A stretch of DNA of 36,542 nucleotides, taken from Saccharofermentans sp. Lineage in GTDB: Bacteria; Bacillota; Clostridia; Saccharofermentanales; Saccharofermentanaceae. Below the pieces are notes generated by a model. The model had not been told where the DNA came from, made no database searches, and saw only the letters and a list, made by a program, of their open reading frames with translations. The translations under genes were made by a program, and so were the position numbers. Of this stretch, positions 7,400 through 18,200 are shown piece by piece. The stretch covers positions 1-36,542 of the forward strand of contig JAILIB010000157.1 in NCBI GenBank assembly GCA_024695505.1, read 5' to 3'. Within the stretch, counting starts at the first letter, position 1; every line of letters starts with the position of its first letter.

Positions 7400-10300
7400 T
7401 GGCAGGACAGAAACCTTCACCCGATCAACAGGCTATCATCGATAACAAGACTGAGAATATTCTTGTTCCTGCAGCTGCGGGTTCAGGAAAGACCACGGTC
7501 ATGATCGAAAGGATCATTACCAAGATAATCGAAGATATCAAGGATGATTCTATCCCTGATAACGAGAAGCATTCACTCGACAGCATCCTGGTCGTCACTT
7601 TTACCATTGCGGCAGCCGAACACATGCGTGAAAAGGCGGAAGATGAGCTGAACAAGGCTATCTCTGACAACATGGATAATCCGGACCTCGTAGCAAAACT
7701 CAGCAGACAGAAAGACCTTTTGCCTAACTCATACATTCAGACGTTTGACTCTTTCTGTGCAAGGGTCATCAGGGAGAAAGGTTATTGCGCCGCTGATTCT
7801 AAAGAGGCGGATGTTTTTGATCCTGCTAACATCGTCCTGGATGAGCATGAGAAGACCATCCTCAAGAATGCAGCCGCAAAGCAGGCTGTAAAGGAGATGT
7901 ATGCCTCGGTCAAAGATGAAAACGATCCTTTCATCAAGCTGACTCAGAGATTCGGCGATGGCCGTTCTGACAGTTCTCTAATTACAGCGGCACTGGACAT
8001 CTACGATAAATTGAGAAGCCTTCCGAGATATAAAGACGTTATCTTTGAAGAAGTCGAAAAGAGAAGAGCCTGCGATAATGCGGGCAAGCTTGCTTACGCA
8101 GACAGGATGACTGCGGTAATGGGCGACGTCATCGAATTTCTCGTAAGGAAAAAGACTGAGATAGAGGCGAAAGGAGGCTTGTCTGATCTTCTTGAAACAA
8201 ACCCCGAGCTGTATGTGATAAAGAAGGAGAAACTTAAGCCCGAGGCAGCTAATGCAAGGTCTCTTGAGTTCCTCGGAAAAGTCATTGAACTGATCGTAAG
8301 GCATGAGAAACTCTTCAAGACGTCTGCTTATGAAGACATATATGATCTGGCATTTATGATGATCGATGAGTGGAGCGCGCTTAATAACGAGTATGGATTT
8401 AAGCGCATGACGACCGCATCCAACGTATTGAAAAATGATCCCGATCTCTACGCTGAATATGATCTTGAAGCGGATTCCGTAAGAGCGATATTCCAGTTGA
8501 TCATTGAAGATCCCAAGGCCTCTTCCAAGGTCAACAGATCTGCTCCGAAGGAACTTTTGGAACTGTTCTCGCTGCTGAAGAATAATGAAAAGAGCGTGCT
8601 GCTGGATCTGCAAAAGGAACGTACTGAAGTGACCGGTGCAATGGTAGAACTTCTTCTTAAGATCGACAGGTGTTTTTCAGAATTAAAAGCCGGTGTTCAC
8701 GGAATGGATTTCTCGGATCAGGAATATGCTGCTTATGACATCCTTGAGACTGAAGATGCCGCGCATTTCTATCAGGATAAATTCGTCGAGATCTATATTG
8801 ATGAGTATCAGGATAATACACGGCTTCAGGACGATATCATCAGCAAGATCTCGCGTGAGGGAGGCAATGTATTCAGAGTAGGCGACGTCAAGCAGAGCAT
8901 CTACAGATTCAGGCATGCCGAGCCCGGTATCTTTAATGAGAAGATCGACAGGTATAAGGCTGACGGTTCGCTCGGCAAAGTGCTGCCCCTGACGGAGAAT
9001 TTCAGGAGCAGTCCGCAGATACTTGCTTTCGTAAACCATATCTTCGAACAGGCAATGACAAGAGAAGGTTCCGAGATCGATTATGGTCCGGATCAGAGGC
9101 TGAACCATCCCGAGAACGGAGGCTGTGAAGACCAGGGAGAAGAAGGACTTCCCAAAGTTATCGTCATCGACTCCGAAGGAGCAGGCGACTTTGAAGGAAT
9201 GGATATGGGAACTGATGTTCCTGAAGATGAAGAAGAGAACAGCGGATATGCAAATGAGACGTCTTCCGGGTCAGGAGATCCTGGAGATGATGATCAGCAG
9301 CCTCTTAACGGCGAGATGAAGGCACTGTGCCTCGGCGTTGAAAAAGAAGTCAGGAACTATATGTCCCGTTTTGATCCGTCAGATCCCGATTACGAGACTC
9401 ATTTTGCAGATATCTGCGTCCTTACGTCGATCAAGAGCGAATCTGAGATAATCTGCAATTTCCTTAATGACCATGGACTTCCTTCCACGGGAAGATTTAC
9501 TACGAGCATCTTTGGCGATCTGGATATCAGGGGCATAATCAATTGCATTATCTGCCTTGGGAACTCGTTAAGGGACGAATATCTTTGCGGCATGCTTTTT
9601 GCGCCATACAGGAATACTAATTTCACGGTCAACGATATCGCGAAAGTCCAGGCTTTCATCCTGAAGAACGAACCGGGACTTAAAAAGGAATACCTGCTGC
9701 GAAAGCTCAGAAAGTACAGTGAATGCTGCGATGACGATCTTGCAAAGCGAATAGGTTCTTTTATCGAATGGTTTGAAAACCTGAGGATGAAAGCAATGAC
9801 CTGTGATATCGATGAGATCATCGAGCTTATCTATAAGCGCACCGACATTAAGGCAACGGTATTCCATAAGGAAGGAAACTTCGACAAGCTTATCATCTTC
9901 AAGGACTGGATGAGCGCTAACTTCAAGAGGTTCGGCTGCGATATAGCGGGAGTCGCGGGCGAGCTTGAGAACATGAAGATCCAGATCGATACTGCTTCTA
10001 TCGAGTCCGGAAAGAATGAAAACAACAAGATCACATGCATGAATTTCCATAAGAGCAAGGGTCTTGAGTATCCGTTCATCATCTTTGCGCTTAAGGATTG
10101 CAAGGGCAGGGGCTCATCATCGGGTGCCGGTTTTGATCCGCACTTCGGCTTCGTATTTGAAGATTACGATACTGACAATGTCACGAGAAACAAGTCGCTT
10201 GATCAGCTCGTATATAAGTTTGACAGCGTTCTTGCAGAAAATGCGGAAGTATTGAGAGACCTTTATGTAACTCTTACAAGAGCCCAAACGAGACTCTCGA

Positions 10301-11412
10301 TCGTCACCTGGAATTCTTCCGGGAACAAGAACGGAGCGCTTGAAAAAGCTTCATGCGTTGCGGCCCAGGCAGACGGAGAAACCTTTAACCGTCTTGACTG
10401 GCTTACCGGCGGAAGGAGCATGTGCTCTGACATGTTCATGTGCCTGATGAGGACTGATTCTGACGAGGCGTTAAAGCTTCGCGGTCTGTATGAAACCGAT
10501 CCGTCGGTCCTTGTCGGATTTAAGGCCTGCACCGAAAAGAAAAACCAGAACCCGGGTTTCGTTCCCGGTAACAGGGGCTATACCGTCGAGATCTATGATA
10601 AGGAAGCAACTCAAAAACTTGATCTTGAATCGAAGAACAACCTGAAGGAAAGTGCCGAAAACGAAGAAAACTGCGAGTCTCAGGATGACCTTTTCGACAA
10701 TGAAGGAAATATCATATTCGGTCAGTATAAGTATGAGGCTGAAACGCGCATTCCTTTTAAGGTATCCGTTACCGGTATCAGGCACGGAAATCTCGAGGAA
10801 ACGCGTCATGTCGATCTCGAGGTCCCTTCTGCTTCCGATTTCGAAAACTACGGAAAGAGCAAGCTTACGGCAGCCTCAAAGGGTACGGTCTTACATAAGC
10901 TCATGCGCTTCATTGATACGTCTAGATTAAGGGAGGATCCGGATTCGTTTGATAATGAAGTTGATGCTCTGATTAAAGAAAAGCTCTTTGCCGAATACAG
11001 CGAGGAGAACATAAGAGAATGCGCTTTGGAGTTCAGGAAGGGTATCCTTGACTTTGCTTCGAGCGATATCTGTCGGGCAGCTGATAATGCTGATGCCGAA
11101 GGAAAGACAGACAGGGAAAAGCATCTTGTGTTCGCCATCCCCGCGGATGAAGGTACAGATACCGATGTGGCGTTGGTGCAGGGTATCATCGACCTTGTGT
11201 ATGAAGATGATTCAGGCTGGGTCATCGTCGATTACAAGACCGACAGATACGCTGAATCGGAAGCGCCCGGGAAAGAGCAGCGTGCAGTGCTTGCCAAAGA
11301 AAAGCACGCTTTCCAGCTCGATTCTTATGCGGCCGCATTTGAAGCTGCCGGAAGAAAGGTAACGCGCAAGTACCTTTATCTTGTCAGATACGGAGAGTTC
11401 GTAGAGGTTTAA
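7399..11412 (+). CDS. addA: AddA subunit of the AddAB helicase-nuclease
   Basis: A 1337-residue UvrD-like superfamily 1 helicase fused to a RecB-type nuclease; it is the motor of AddAB. Motifs appear in order: Walker A AAAGSGKT (K31), Walker B IYIDEYQD, GDVKQSIYRFRHAEP, TENFRSS, NFHKSKGLEYP and LYVTLTRAQ. The C-terminal nuclease has VIVDYKTDRY (D1278, K1280) followed by QLDSYAAA. It is somewhat longer than typical AddA (about 1230 residues). Part of the excess is an acidic, low-complexity insert at about residues 590-640, rich in Asp, Glu, Gly and Ser, after the FRSS motif. The ribosome site GGAGGTG lies seven bases before the ATG, inside addB. The 3' end overlaps the convergent phosphodiesterase gene by four bases. 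Confidence 0.96.
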   Translation: MAGQKPSPDQQAIIDNKTENILVPAAAGSGKTTVMIERIITKIIEDIKDDSIPDNEKHSLDSILVVTFTIAAAEHMREKAEDELNKAISDNMDNPDLVAKLSRQKDLLPNSYIQTFDSFCARVIREKGYCAADSKEADVFDPANIVLDEHEKTILKNAAAKQAVKEMYASVKDENDPFIKLTQRFGDGRSDSSLITAALDIYDKLRSLPRYKDVIFEEVEKRRACDNAGKLAYADRMTAVMGDVIEFLVRKKTEIEAKGGLSDLLETNPELYVIKKEKLKPEAANARSLEFLGKVIELIVRHEKLFKTSAYEDIYDLAFMMIDEWSALNNEYGFKRMTTASNVLKNDPDLYAEYDLEADSVRAIFQLIIEDPKASSKVNRSAPKELLELFSLLKNNEKSVLLDLQKERTEVTGAMVELLLKIDRCFSELKAGVHGMDFSDQEYAAYDILETEDAAHFYQDKFVEIYIDEYQDNTRLQDDIISKISREGGNVFRVGDVKQSIYRFRHAEPGIFNEKIDRYKADGSLGKVLPLTENFRSSPQILAFVNHIFEQAMTREGSEIDYGPDQRLNHPENGGCEDQGEEGLPKVIVIDSEGAGDFEGMDMGTDVPEDEEENSGYANETSSGSGDPGDDDQQPLNGEMKALCLGVEKEVRNYMSRFDPSDPDYETHFADICVLTSIKSESEIICNFLNDHGLPSTGRFTTSIFGDLDIRGIINCIICLGNSLRDEYLCGMLFAPYRNTNFTVNDIAKVQAFILKNEPGLKKEYLLRKLRKYSECCDDDLAKRIGSFIEWFENLRMKAMTCDIDEIIELIYKRTDIKATVFHKEGNFDKLIIFKDWMSANFKRFGCDIAGVAGELENMKIQIDTASIESGKNENNKITCMNFHKSKGLEYPFIIFALKDCKGRGSSSGAGFDPHFGFVFEDYDTDNVTRNKSLDQLVYKFDSVLAENAEVLRDLYVTLTRAQTRLSIVTWNSSGNKNGALEKASCVAAQADGETFNRLDWLTGGRSMCSDMFMCLMRTDSDEALKLRGLYETDPSVLVGFKACTEKKNQNPGFVPGNRGYTVEIYDKEATQKLDLESKNNLKESAENEENCESQDDLFDNEGNIIFGQYKYEAETRIPFKVSVTGIRHGNLEETRHVDLEVPSASDFENYGKSKLTAASKGTVLHKLMRFIDTSRLREDPDSFDNEVDALIKEKLFAEYSEENIRECALEFRKGILDFASSDICRAADNADAEGKTDREKHLVFAIPADEGTDTDVALVQGIIDLVYEDDSGWVIVDYKTDRYAESEAPGKEQRAVLAKEKHAFQLDSYAAAFEAAGRKVTRKYLYLVRYGEFVEV

Positions 11413-11942
11413 AGAGGCTTTATCACGGCATTTCCGTCTTCGATGAGAATATAAGACGGAATGCTGCCTTCTTTCGGAATGGAAGGGGAGCCCGGATTCA
11501 TGTAGCGGATGGTGATGCCGGTTTCCGGATCAGAGATCTCCTTGTCGCCCGCAATGTGCGTGTGTCCTGCAAGAAGGACTGAACTTTCAGGGAAAGAAAC
11601 GGGCAGACAATTGGGACCGAAATTATGACCGTGCGTGGCAAAGAACGTCGTTTCTCCTGATACGAGATAGATGTAGTCAGCCAGGATCGGGAACTTGAGG
11701 ACCATCTGATCGACTTCGGTATCGCAGTTTCCTCTTACCGCAAGGATCTTGTCTGCCATGGGATTGAGAAGAGATATCACCTTCTTCGGCTCATAGTGTG
11801 CAGGAAGATCATTCCTGGGGCCGTGATAGAGGATGTCTCCCAGAAGAACGAGTTTGTCGGCTTTTTCATTTTTGAAAGCTTCCAGGACACGCTCCGTCCA
11901 ATATGAATCACCGTGAAGGTCTGATGCAACTAAAAATCTCAC
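11409..11942 (-). CDS. yfcE: YfcE/MJ0936-type metallophosphoesterase
   Basis: A 177-residue calcineurin-like phosphodiesterase. Family members hydrolyse phosphodiester substrates such as bis-pNPP in vitro, but the physiological substrate is not settled. The metal-site motifs are complete: DLHGD near the N-terminus (D8, H10), LGDILYHGPRN, VRGNCDTE, THGHNFG and LAGHTHIAG. A GTG start at 11942 is chosen because it begins the conserved RFLVASDLHGD strand and has AAAGGAG seven bases upstream. A longer frame exists to 12026, but it only runs through tadA. The GTG overlaps the tadA stop in GTGA, so the two genes form a coupled pair. Confidence 0.9.
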   Translation of the reverse strand: MRFLVASDLHGDSYWTERVLEAFKNEKADKLVLLGDILYHGPRNDLPAHYEPKKVISLLNPMADKILAVRGNCDTEVDQMVLKFPILADYIYLVSGETTFFATHGHNFGPNCLPVSFPESSVLLAGHTHIAGDKEISDPETGITIRYMNPGSPSIPKEGSIPSYILIEDGNAVIKPL

Positions 11943-12478
11943 AGTAGTTCTCCTTTGTACTTTTTCTTCTTGCCCGCATCGCGTTTTCTGATATTGCGGA
12001 AAAAATCGAGCATCATCTTGGAACATTCGGGTTCTAAGAGGCCGCCTTCAAATTCGACCTTATGGTTGTGGCCGTGAGACACTTCGAAGATGTCATTGCA
12101 AGATACTACCGCACCGCTCTTTGGCTCATAAGCACCGAAATACACTTTTCGGATCCTTGACTGGATCAAAGCTCCGGCGCACATCGTGCAGGGCTCAAGG
12201 GTGACATACATGTCACAGCCTTCAAGACGCCAGTCGCCAAGCTTTTTGCAGGCTTTGTCAACCGCTAATACTTCGGCATGGGCCAATGAATTGCCCCTGG
12301 TAAGCCTGAGATTATGTGCTCTTACGAATACTTTGCCGTCTTTGACGATCACGCAGCCGATAGGGCATTCGCCAATGTCGATCGCTTTTTCAGCTTCCTT
12401 TATCGCTTCGAGCATGAAGCGTTCATCGGAGTTTGACGGTTTGAGGTCAGGGAAGAGTTTTGATTTACGTGACGGCAT
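11939..12478 (-). CDS. tadA: tRNA-specific adenosine deaminase TadA
   Basis: TadA converts A34 to inosine in the tRNA-Arg(ACG) anticodon, which is essential for reading CGN codons in most bacteria. The protein has 179 residues. The zinc deaminase signature is complete: HAEV (H67 ligand, E69 proton shuttle) and PCTMC (C97, C100 ligands), preceded by the conserved CPIGCVIV and followed by ALIQSRIRKVYFGA. The N-terminus has a short basic extension and the C-terminus ends in a Lys-rich tail. The ribosome site AGGAA lies eight bases from the ATG. A promoter sits at 12505-12533, and the phosphodiesterase gene is co-transcribed behind it. Confidence 0.95.
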   Translation of the reverse strand: MPSRKSKLFPDLKPSNSDERFMLEAIKEAEKAIDIGECPIGCVIVKDGKVFVRAHNLRLTRGNSLAHAEVLAVDKACKKLGDWRLEGCDMYVTLEPCTMCAGALIQSRIRKVYFGAYEPKSGAVVSCNDIFEVSHGHNHKVEFEGGLLEPECSKMMLDFFRNIRKRDAGKKKKYKGELL

Positions 12479-12504
12479 GGCTGTTCCTGTTGATTTTTGC
12501 TGTA

Positions 12505-12533
12505 AGGATACACTAATGAACGGACCGATTCAA
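12505..12533 (-). promoter_or_regulatory. Promoter of the tadA-yfcE pair
   Basis: Minus strand: TTGAAT (12528-12533) and TATCCT (12505-12510) with a 17-base spacer, about 26 bases before the tadA start codon. Confidence 0.5.
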
Positions 12534-12635
12534 ATGATGCCTAAAAGTTAACTATAATTTATAAAGCAAACAGAGTATAATTAATAAATTAAAATGGAAG
12601 AACTTGTACTTTTGTGATTTGAATAAGGGGGCAAC

Positions 12636-15245
12636 ATGAGTATTAAACGTTTAATGGCATTACTGGTAGCTGCGGCTATGACCGTCGGCATGATCCCTAC
12701 CTTCGTTTTCGCGCAGGGATTTGATTATGAGCCTGACGGCAAGGAAGCCGTGGAGAGCTCTGAAGCCGGAGAAGAAGAGGAGAGCAAGCCTGAAGTCAAG
12801 GAAACTTCCACTTCCAAGCCTAAGGCTGAGGAACCTGCAGGAAAAAAGGACGATGAGCCTGAAGAACCCAAGGCTGAAGAATCCAAAGAACCTGAGGAAG
12901 AAAAGCCTGAGGAACCCAAGACTCAAGAACCTTCGGAATCAAAGGATGAAGAAACCGCAGAATCCAAAGGTGAAGAGCCCGCTGAGTCAGATAGCGGGGA
13001 GCCTGCTGATGTCAAGGACGAGGAACCTGCCGGTACAGAGGGCGAAGATCCTGCTGAGGACGTTCCTGAGGAAGACGAAACCATTTCTGAAGAAGAGTTA
13101 AAAAAGATCAAGGTAACTGTTCCTGATATAAGCGTCAAAGTTTCCGGATCAAAAGACAACGATGAACGTTTTAACCGTTACGTTGAATCGAAATTCGGGT
13201 TTAGTTCTCCTTCTCCGTATAAGCGTAAGGCCACAGTGGCCGGAACCCTGCTTACCGGATTGGATAAGGCTCTCTACGATCAGTTAAAACCACAGATAAA
13301 GAAAGCTGCTGCTGGTGAGATACTTTCCACAAAGTTTAAAGTCGAACCGACTTCGGTGACATGGACTTCAAAACAGCTCGGCGGTGTTACTTTATTCGAA
13401 GTTTCTGGCGAAAATCTTAGAATCACTGAAGAGGCATCTGATGCGGTAGTGAATAAAATCAATATTCTCCATGTGATCAACGCTTTGTTGGCGGATTGTC
13501 CTTATGAACTTTATTGGTTTGACAAGGAGCAGTCTGTTCCTGTTACTGAGATTTATATCGGCGCGAAGATGGTTAATGGTGTACCTGCGTTGTATTTTTC
13601 CAGCATGTATATCTCTTTCCCCGTTGAAGAAGAGTATGCCGCTAGTGGTGAAATTTACCAGATTAATGATAAGAAGATCAGCAAGGTAAACGATTCGATC
13701 TCCAATGCGCAAAAAATCGTTGATGCCGCAAAGAGCAAGTCGACTGATTACGAAAAACTCCTGTATTACAGTCAGCAGATCTGTGAGCTCGTAGAATATG
13801 ATCACGATGCTGCCCATGATACGAGTATGCCATACGGCGATCCCTGGCAGCTTGTATCGGTATTTGATGGCGACCACAAAACAAATGTTGTTTGTGAGGG
13901 TTATTCAAAAGCGTTCAAATATCTGTGTGACAATACTTCTTTCAAGAACAGCAAGATTTCCTGCATTCTGGCTACTGGAACCATGAAGGCTTCCAGTTCC
14001 GGCGGGCATATGTGGAATATCGTGAAAATGGAAGACGGAAAGAATTATCTGGTTGATGTTACGAATTGTGATACAGGAACGATCGGTTATCCTGACAAAC
14101 TCTTTTTGGCCGGATATGCTTCAGGCGATAAAGACAAGGGATTTACATTCAAGGCAGGATCAGGTTATGTCACTTATATATATGACTCCATGACCACAAG
14201 CACTTTTAATGCGGATCTTGTTCTGTCAAATCTTAGTTATTTACCTGCAGGTCTGTCCGGCATGTGCGGCGACTATCTGAAATGGAGCATCAGCGGACAT
14301 ACTCTGACCATATCCGGAACAGGGGATATGCAGAATTTCAGTTATTATTCAGGTAACGGAGCCCCTTGGGAAAAGTACGCTCTTGACATTCAGAATGTTG
14401 TGATCTCTGATGGTGTTACATCGATCGGCAGTTTTGCATTTAGTTATCTCACGGGACTAAAGAGTATTAAGCTACCATATGGTCTTACCGAAATCGGCGA
14501 ATATGCTTTCTTAGGATGTACAAATCTTACAGCGATCAAGATCCCTAATACAGTTGGAAAAATAAAGGGTAATGCTTTCATAGGTTGTATTAATCTTTCG
14601 AGAGTTACCATAGAAGAAAGCCTGCATGCCAGTGTTTCCGGACTGTTTGACTCTTGTACTAAAGCGGTATTCTACGATTATGTAGTGGCGGGAGATTATG
14701 AATTGCAGATAACTAATCCGGCTGTTAACGGAACGGGAACCGTAACGTTTATCGGAATGTCAAAACCGACCCAGGCCGTGGTAATTCCTGCCGTTGCCGA
14801 AATTAACGGTGTCACATACAAGGTCAACAGGATCGCTGCTGATGCATTTACTAATGATAAAGAAATCAGAACACTCAGCATAGGTTCGAATGTAGTGACC
14901 ATTGACGGCAACGCTTTCTACGGATGTTCCAATCTCACGAAGGTTTCCGGCGGATACAGACTCAAGACGATAGGATCCAATGCTTTTGCTTATTGCCCGA
15001 AGCTTTCTTCATTTACCGTCACCTCGAAGGTTCTTAATAAGATAGGATCTTACGCATTCAATAAGGACGGCAGACTTAAGACTCTGAACATCAAGAAGAC
15101 CAAAAAGCTGTCCAAGAAAGGTGTAAAGAACTCGCTCAAAGGTTCTTCCGTAAAGACCATTAAGGTTAAGAAATCAAAGGTAAGGAAGTACAAAAAGTAC
15201 TTCAAGAAGAAGAATTCAGGCAGAAAAGTTAAGGTTAAGAAGTGA
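12636..15245 (+). CDS. Secreted transglutaminase-like/BspA leucine-rich repeat protein (paralogue 1)
   Basis: An 869-residue exported protein. Residues 1-27 are a signal peptide (KRLMALLVAAAMTVGM, then FVFAQG). Residues 30-150 are a Glu/Pro/Lys/Ser-rich low-complexity linker built on repeats such as EEPKAEES and EEPAGT. A transglutaminase-like papain-fold core spans about 365-500, with likely triad C420 (NVVCEGYSKAF), H458 (GGHMWNIV) and D474 (YLVDVTNCD). BspA-type LRR_5 repeats follow at about 545-672 and 728-822 (GVTSIGSFAF, GLTEIGEYAFLGCTNL, VVTIDGNAFYGCSNL). The last 45 residues are extremely basic (KSKVRKYKKYFKKKN). No LPxTG or SLH domain is seen, so wall attachment may be electrostatic. 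TATAAT at 12576-12581 is a candidate -10. GGGGG precedes the ATG. Whether the core cross-links, cleaves or only binds peptides is unknown. Confidence 0.88.
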   Translation: MSIKRLMALLVAAAMTVGMIPTFVFAQGFDYEPDGKEAVESSEAGEEEESKPEVKETSTSKPKAEEPAGKKDDEPEEPKAEESKEPEEEKPEEPKTQEPSESKDEETAESKGEEPAESDSGEPADVKDEEPAGTEGEDPAEDVPEEDETISEEELKKIKVTVPDISVKVSGSKDNDERFNRYVESKFGFSSPSPYKRKATVAGTLLTGLDKALYDQLKPQIKKAAAGEILSTKFKVEPTSVTWTSKQLGGVTLFEVSGENLRITEEASDAVVNKINILHVINALLADCPYELYWFDKEQSVPVTEIYIGAKMVNGVPALYFSSMYISFPVEEEYAASGEIYQINDKKISKVNDSISNAQKIVDAAKSKSTDYEKLLYYSQQICELVEYDHDAAHDTSMPYGDPWQLVSVFDGDHKTNVVCEGYSKAFKYLCDNTSFKNSKISCILATGTMKASSSGGHMWNIVKMEDGKNYLVDVTNCDTGTIGYPDKLFLAGYASGDKDKGFTFKAGSGYVTYIYDSMTTSTFNADLVLSNLSYLPAGLSGMCGDYLKWSISGHTLTISGTGDMQNFSYYSGNGAPWEKYALDIQNVVISDGVTSIGSFAFSYLTGLKSIKLPYGLTEIGEYAFLGCTNLTAIKIPNTVGKIKGNAFIGCINLSRVTIEESLHASVSGLFDSCTKAVFYDYVVAGDYELQITNPAVNGTGTVTFIGMSKPTQAVVIPAVAEINGVTYKVNRIAADAFTNDKEIRTLSIGSNVVTIDGNAFYGCSNLTKVSGGYRLKTIGSNAFAYCPKLSSFTVTSKVLNKIGSYAFNKDGRLKTLNIKKTKKLSKKGVKNSLKGSSVKTIKVKKSKVRKYKKYFKKKNSGRKVKVKK

Positions 15246-15256
15246 AACTATCTTTT

Positions 15257-18200
15257 ATGAAAAGTAAGCATCTGATTGCATTTTTACTCGTCATGCTGAT
15301 GACTGTCGGCATGATACCTGCTTTTGTTTTCGCGAAAGAGATCAGGCTTTCTAACAGCGGTAAAAATGACGGGGAGATCGCCGAAGAACTCCCGCCTCAA
15401 TCAGATAAGAAAGACAAACCTTCCGATAACGAAGGCCTGTTTAACAAATACGTTGAGAACAGGCTTGAAGAAGAAAAGAACCAAGGTAATCCTCGTCTCC
15501 GCAAAAGATCGATCCCGAGCGGAAACAGCTTAACCGGTTACAACAAGCTTATCTATGATGAATTAAAGCAGCAGATAGCTAAGGTCGCAGCAGGAGAAAT
15601 TACTTCAACGGTATTTACGGTGAATTATGCCGATATTGGATTGAAAGGCGTCAAATGGACTGCCGAGGATCTTGGCGTTTCTTCGATTAAGGGTTCAGAC
15701 GGGAAACCTACTGATGAAACCAGAGAAGCGATAAATAAAAAACTCGGCCTTGATATTCACAAGCTCAATGAAGCCCTGCTGGCAGATTGCCCTTATGAAT
15801 TGTATTGGTATGACAAGACGGTGGGAGTCAGCGGTACGGGTACGCGTTTTTCCTACACTGATACATATGTAACTTTTAAGGACGAATCATATACATATAA
15901 GTTTTATGTTGCAAAAGGTTATGCTGCAGGTCCCGAATATTCAATTGAATATGACGATGGAGAAGTGATTATTTCTTACCTGAATGTCGATAATACAAAG
16001 ATCGCCCGCGTTAAGAACGCGATCGAAAATGCCAAAAATGTTGTTAAGGCTGCCAAGACTAAGACAGATTACGAAAAGCTTAAGCACTACAAAGACTGGA
16101 TATGTGCTCAGGTTACTTATGATCACGCCGCGGCTGGAGGTGGGGTCGATTACGGCGATCCCTGGCAGCTGATCTCGGCTTTCGACGGCGACAGCTCCAC
16201 AAACATTGTATGTGAAGGTTATTCAAAGGCTTTCATGTATCTTTGTGATCTGACCAGTTTTGATACAAGTATTCAGTGTATTACAGCTACAGGTACAACA
16301 CCCGGCGCGCACATGTGGAATATCGTTAACATGGAAGACGGCAAGAACTATCTTGTGGACGTCACCAATTGTGATGACGGATGTTCCGGTTATCCTGACT
16401 ACCTGTTCCTTGCCGGCTATAGAAGCGGGAACAAAAATGACGGATACAATTTTACGACGAGAAATACCGGCGGTCTCACATATAAATATGATGCCGAAAC
16501 TTTGGAACTGTATGATAAAGAGCTCATTATCAGCAGTTCGAATTACAATCCAAACGTTTCCTCGGGTACTTGCGGCAGCGGCCTCAATTGGAAGCTCAGC
16601 GGCGGTGTTCTCACGATCACCGGCACCGGAAAGATGACCGATTGGACAAGCGATACGGGTAGTATCTGGAACAACTATAAGAGCTCCATAACAAAAGTAA
16701 TTGTTTCTGACGGTGTCACATCGATCGGCAATTATGCGTTCACGGGCTGTACGAACCTCACTTCGGTTTCCATTCCGGACAGCGTTACTTCGATCGGCAA
16801 TGATGCGTTCGGAGACTGTCCTGCCATTGCCACCGTTAATTACGGCGGATCTAAGATCGAATGGGACAAGCTCAGCATAGGGACCAATAATGAGGTTCTT
16901 ACGTCTGCGTCCAAAAAATATGCGTACCTGTCGATCTATCTTGATAATTATTCCGGCGGAACTGTGAGCTTATCACAGACGAGAGGCGTTTCAGGCGACG
17001 AGATCACCGTGACGGCTGTTCCTGAAGCGGGTTATGATCTTGTCAGTATAGCGGTCGGCGGTGTTACGTTAACGGATAAGACTTTCACGCTGCCTGATGA
17101 AGACGTACTTGTCCAGGTCACGTTCGCAAAGCACGATCTTACCAAGACTGATAAAAAAGCAGCCACCTGTACCGAAGACGGACACGAAGAATATTACGTC
17201 TGCAGCAGGTGCCATAAGATGTTCAGCGATGCTGAAGGCAAGAACGAGATCTCTGCTCCCGTGGTCATCAACAAGCTCGGTCACGATCTCGAGAAGGTTG
17301 AAGCCAAGGATCCTACAAAGACTGAGTCCGGAAACATTGAGTATTACAGATGTAAGAGGGACGGCTGCAATAAGCTTTTCAAGGATGCGAAGGCTACACA
17401 GCCGATAACGCTCGAAGATACAGTCATTCCCGCGATCGGACATGTACTTGAGCTTGTTCCTGAAGTTAAGGCATCATGCGAAAACCCGGGCCACATTGCG
17501 TATTACAAGTGCACTGATGACGGTTGTGACAAGCTGTTCCGCGACAAGTTCGGACGGGAGCCGGTTACAGCCGATGAGACCGTAATTCCGGCAACCGGAC
17601 ATGCTATTGCTGAAGTTCCGGCCAAGGCTCCCACATGTGAGGAAGACGGATATGAAGCGCATTACAAGTGCAATAACTGCGGCGCGCTTTTCAGCGATGC
17701 TGACGGCAAGCACAAGATCTCCGAGCCTGTAAGCATTAAGAAACTCGGTCATGACCTGCAAAAAGTCGAGGCAGTTCCGGAGACTTATCTTAAGGATGGA
17801 CACATCGAGTATTATGCATGCTCAAGGTGCCACAAGATATTCGCTGATCCGGACGGCAAACACGAGCTGACTCCCGAAGAGGTCATCATTGCCAGGAAGG
17901 GTGCGGCGGTAATCGGTGAAGAGTTTGACAAAGCAGATCTCAAATTCGTGGTAACCAATCCTTCTACCGATGGATCAGGAACCGTAACGCTTAAGGGAAC
18001 TTCGAATCCGGTTGCTTATGTTTCGATACCCGCTACCGTGGAATACAAGGAAACGGTTTATAAGGTTAACCGGATCGGCTCAAAGGCTTTCTATGGAAAC
18101 AAGACCGTAAAGAGCGTTTATATAGGGGCAAATATAGTCACCATTGATTCTTATGCGTTTTACGGCTGCTCGAAACTTACATCGGTCAAAGGCGGATCAA

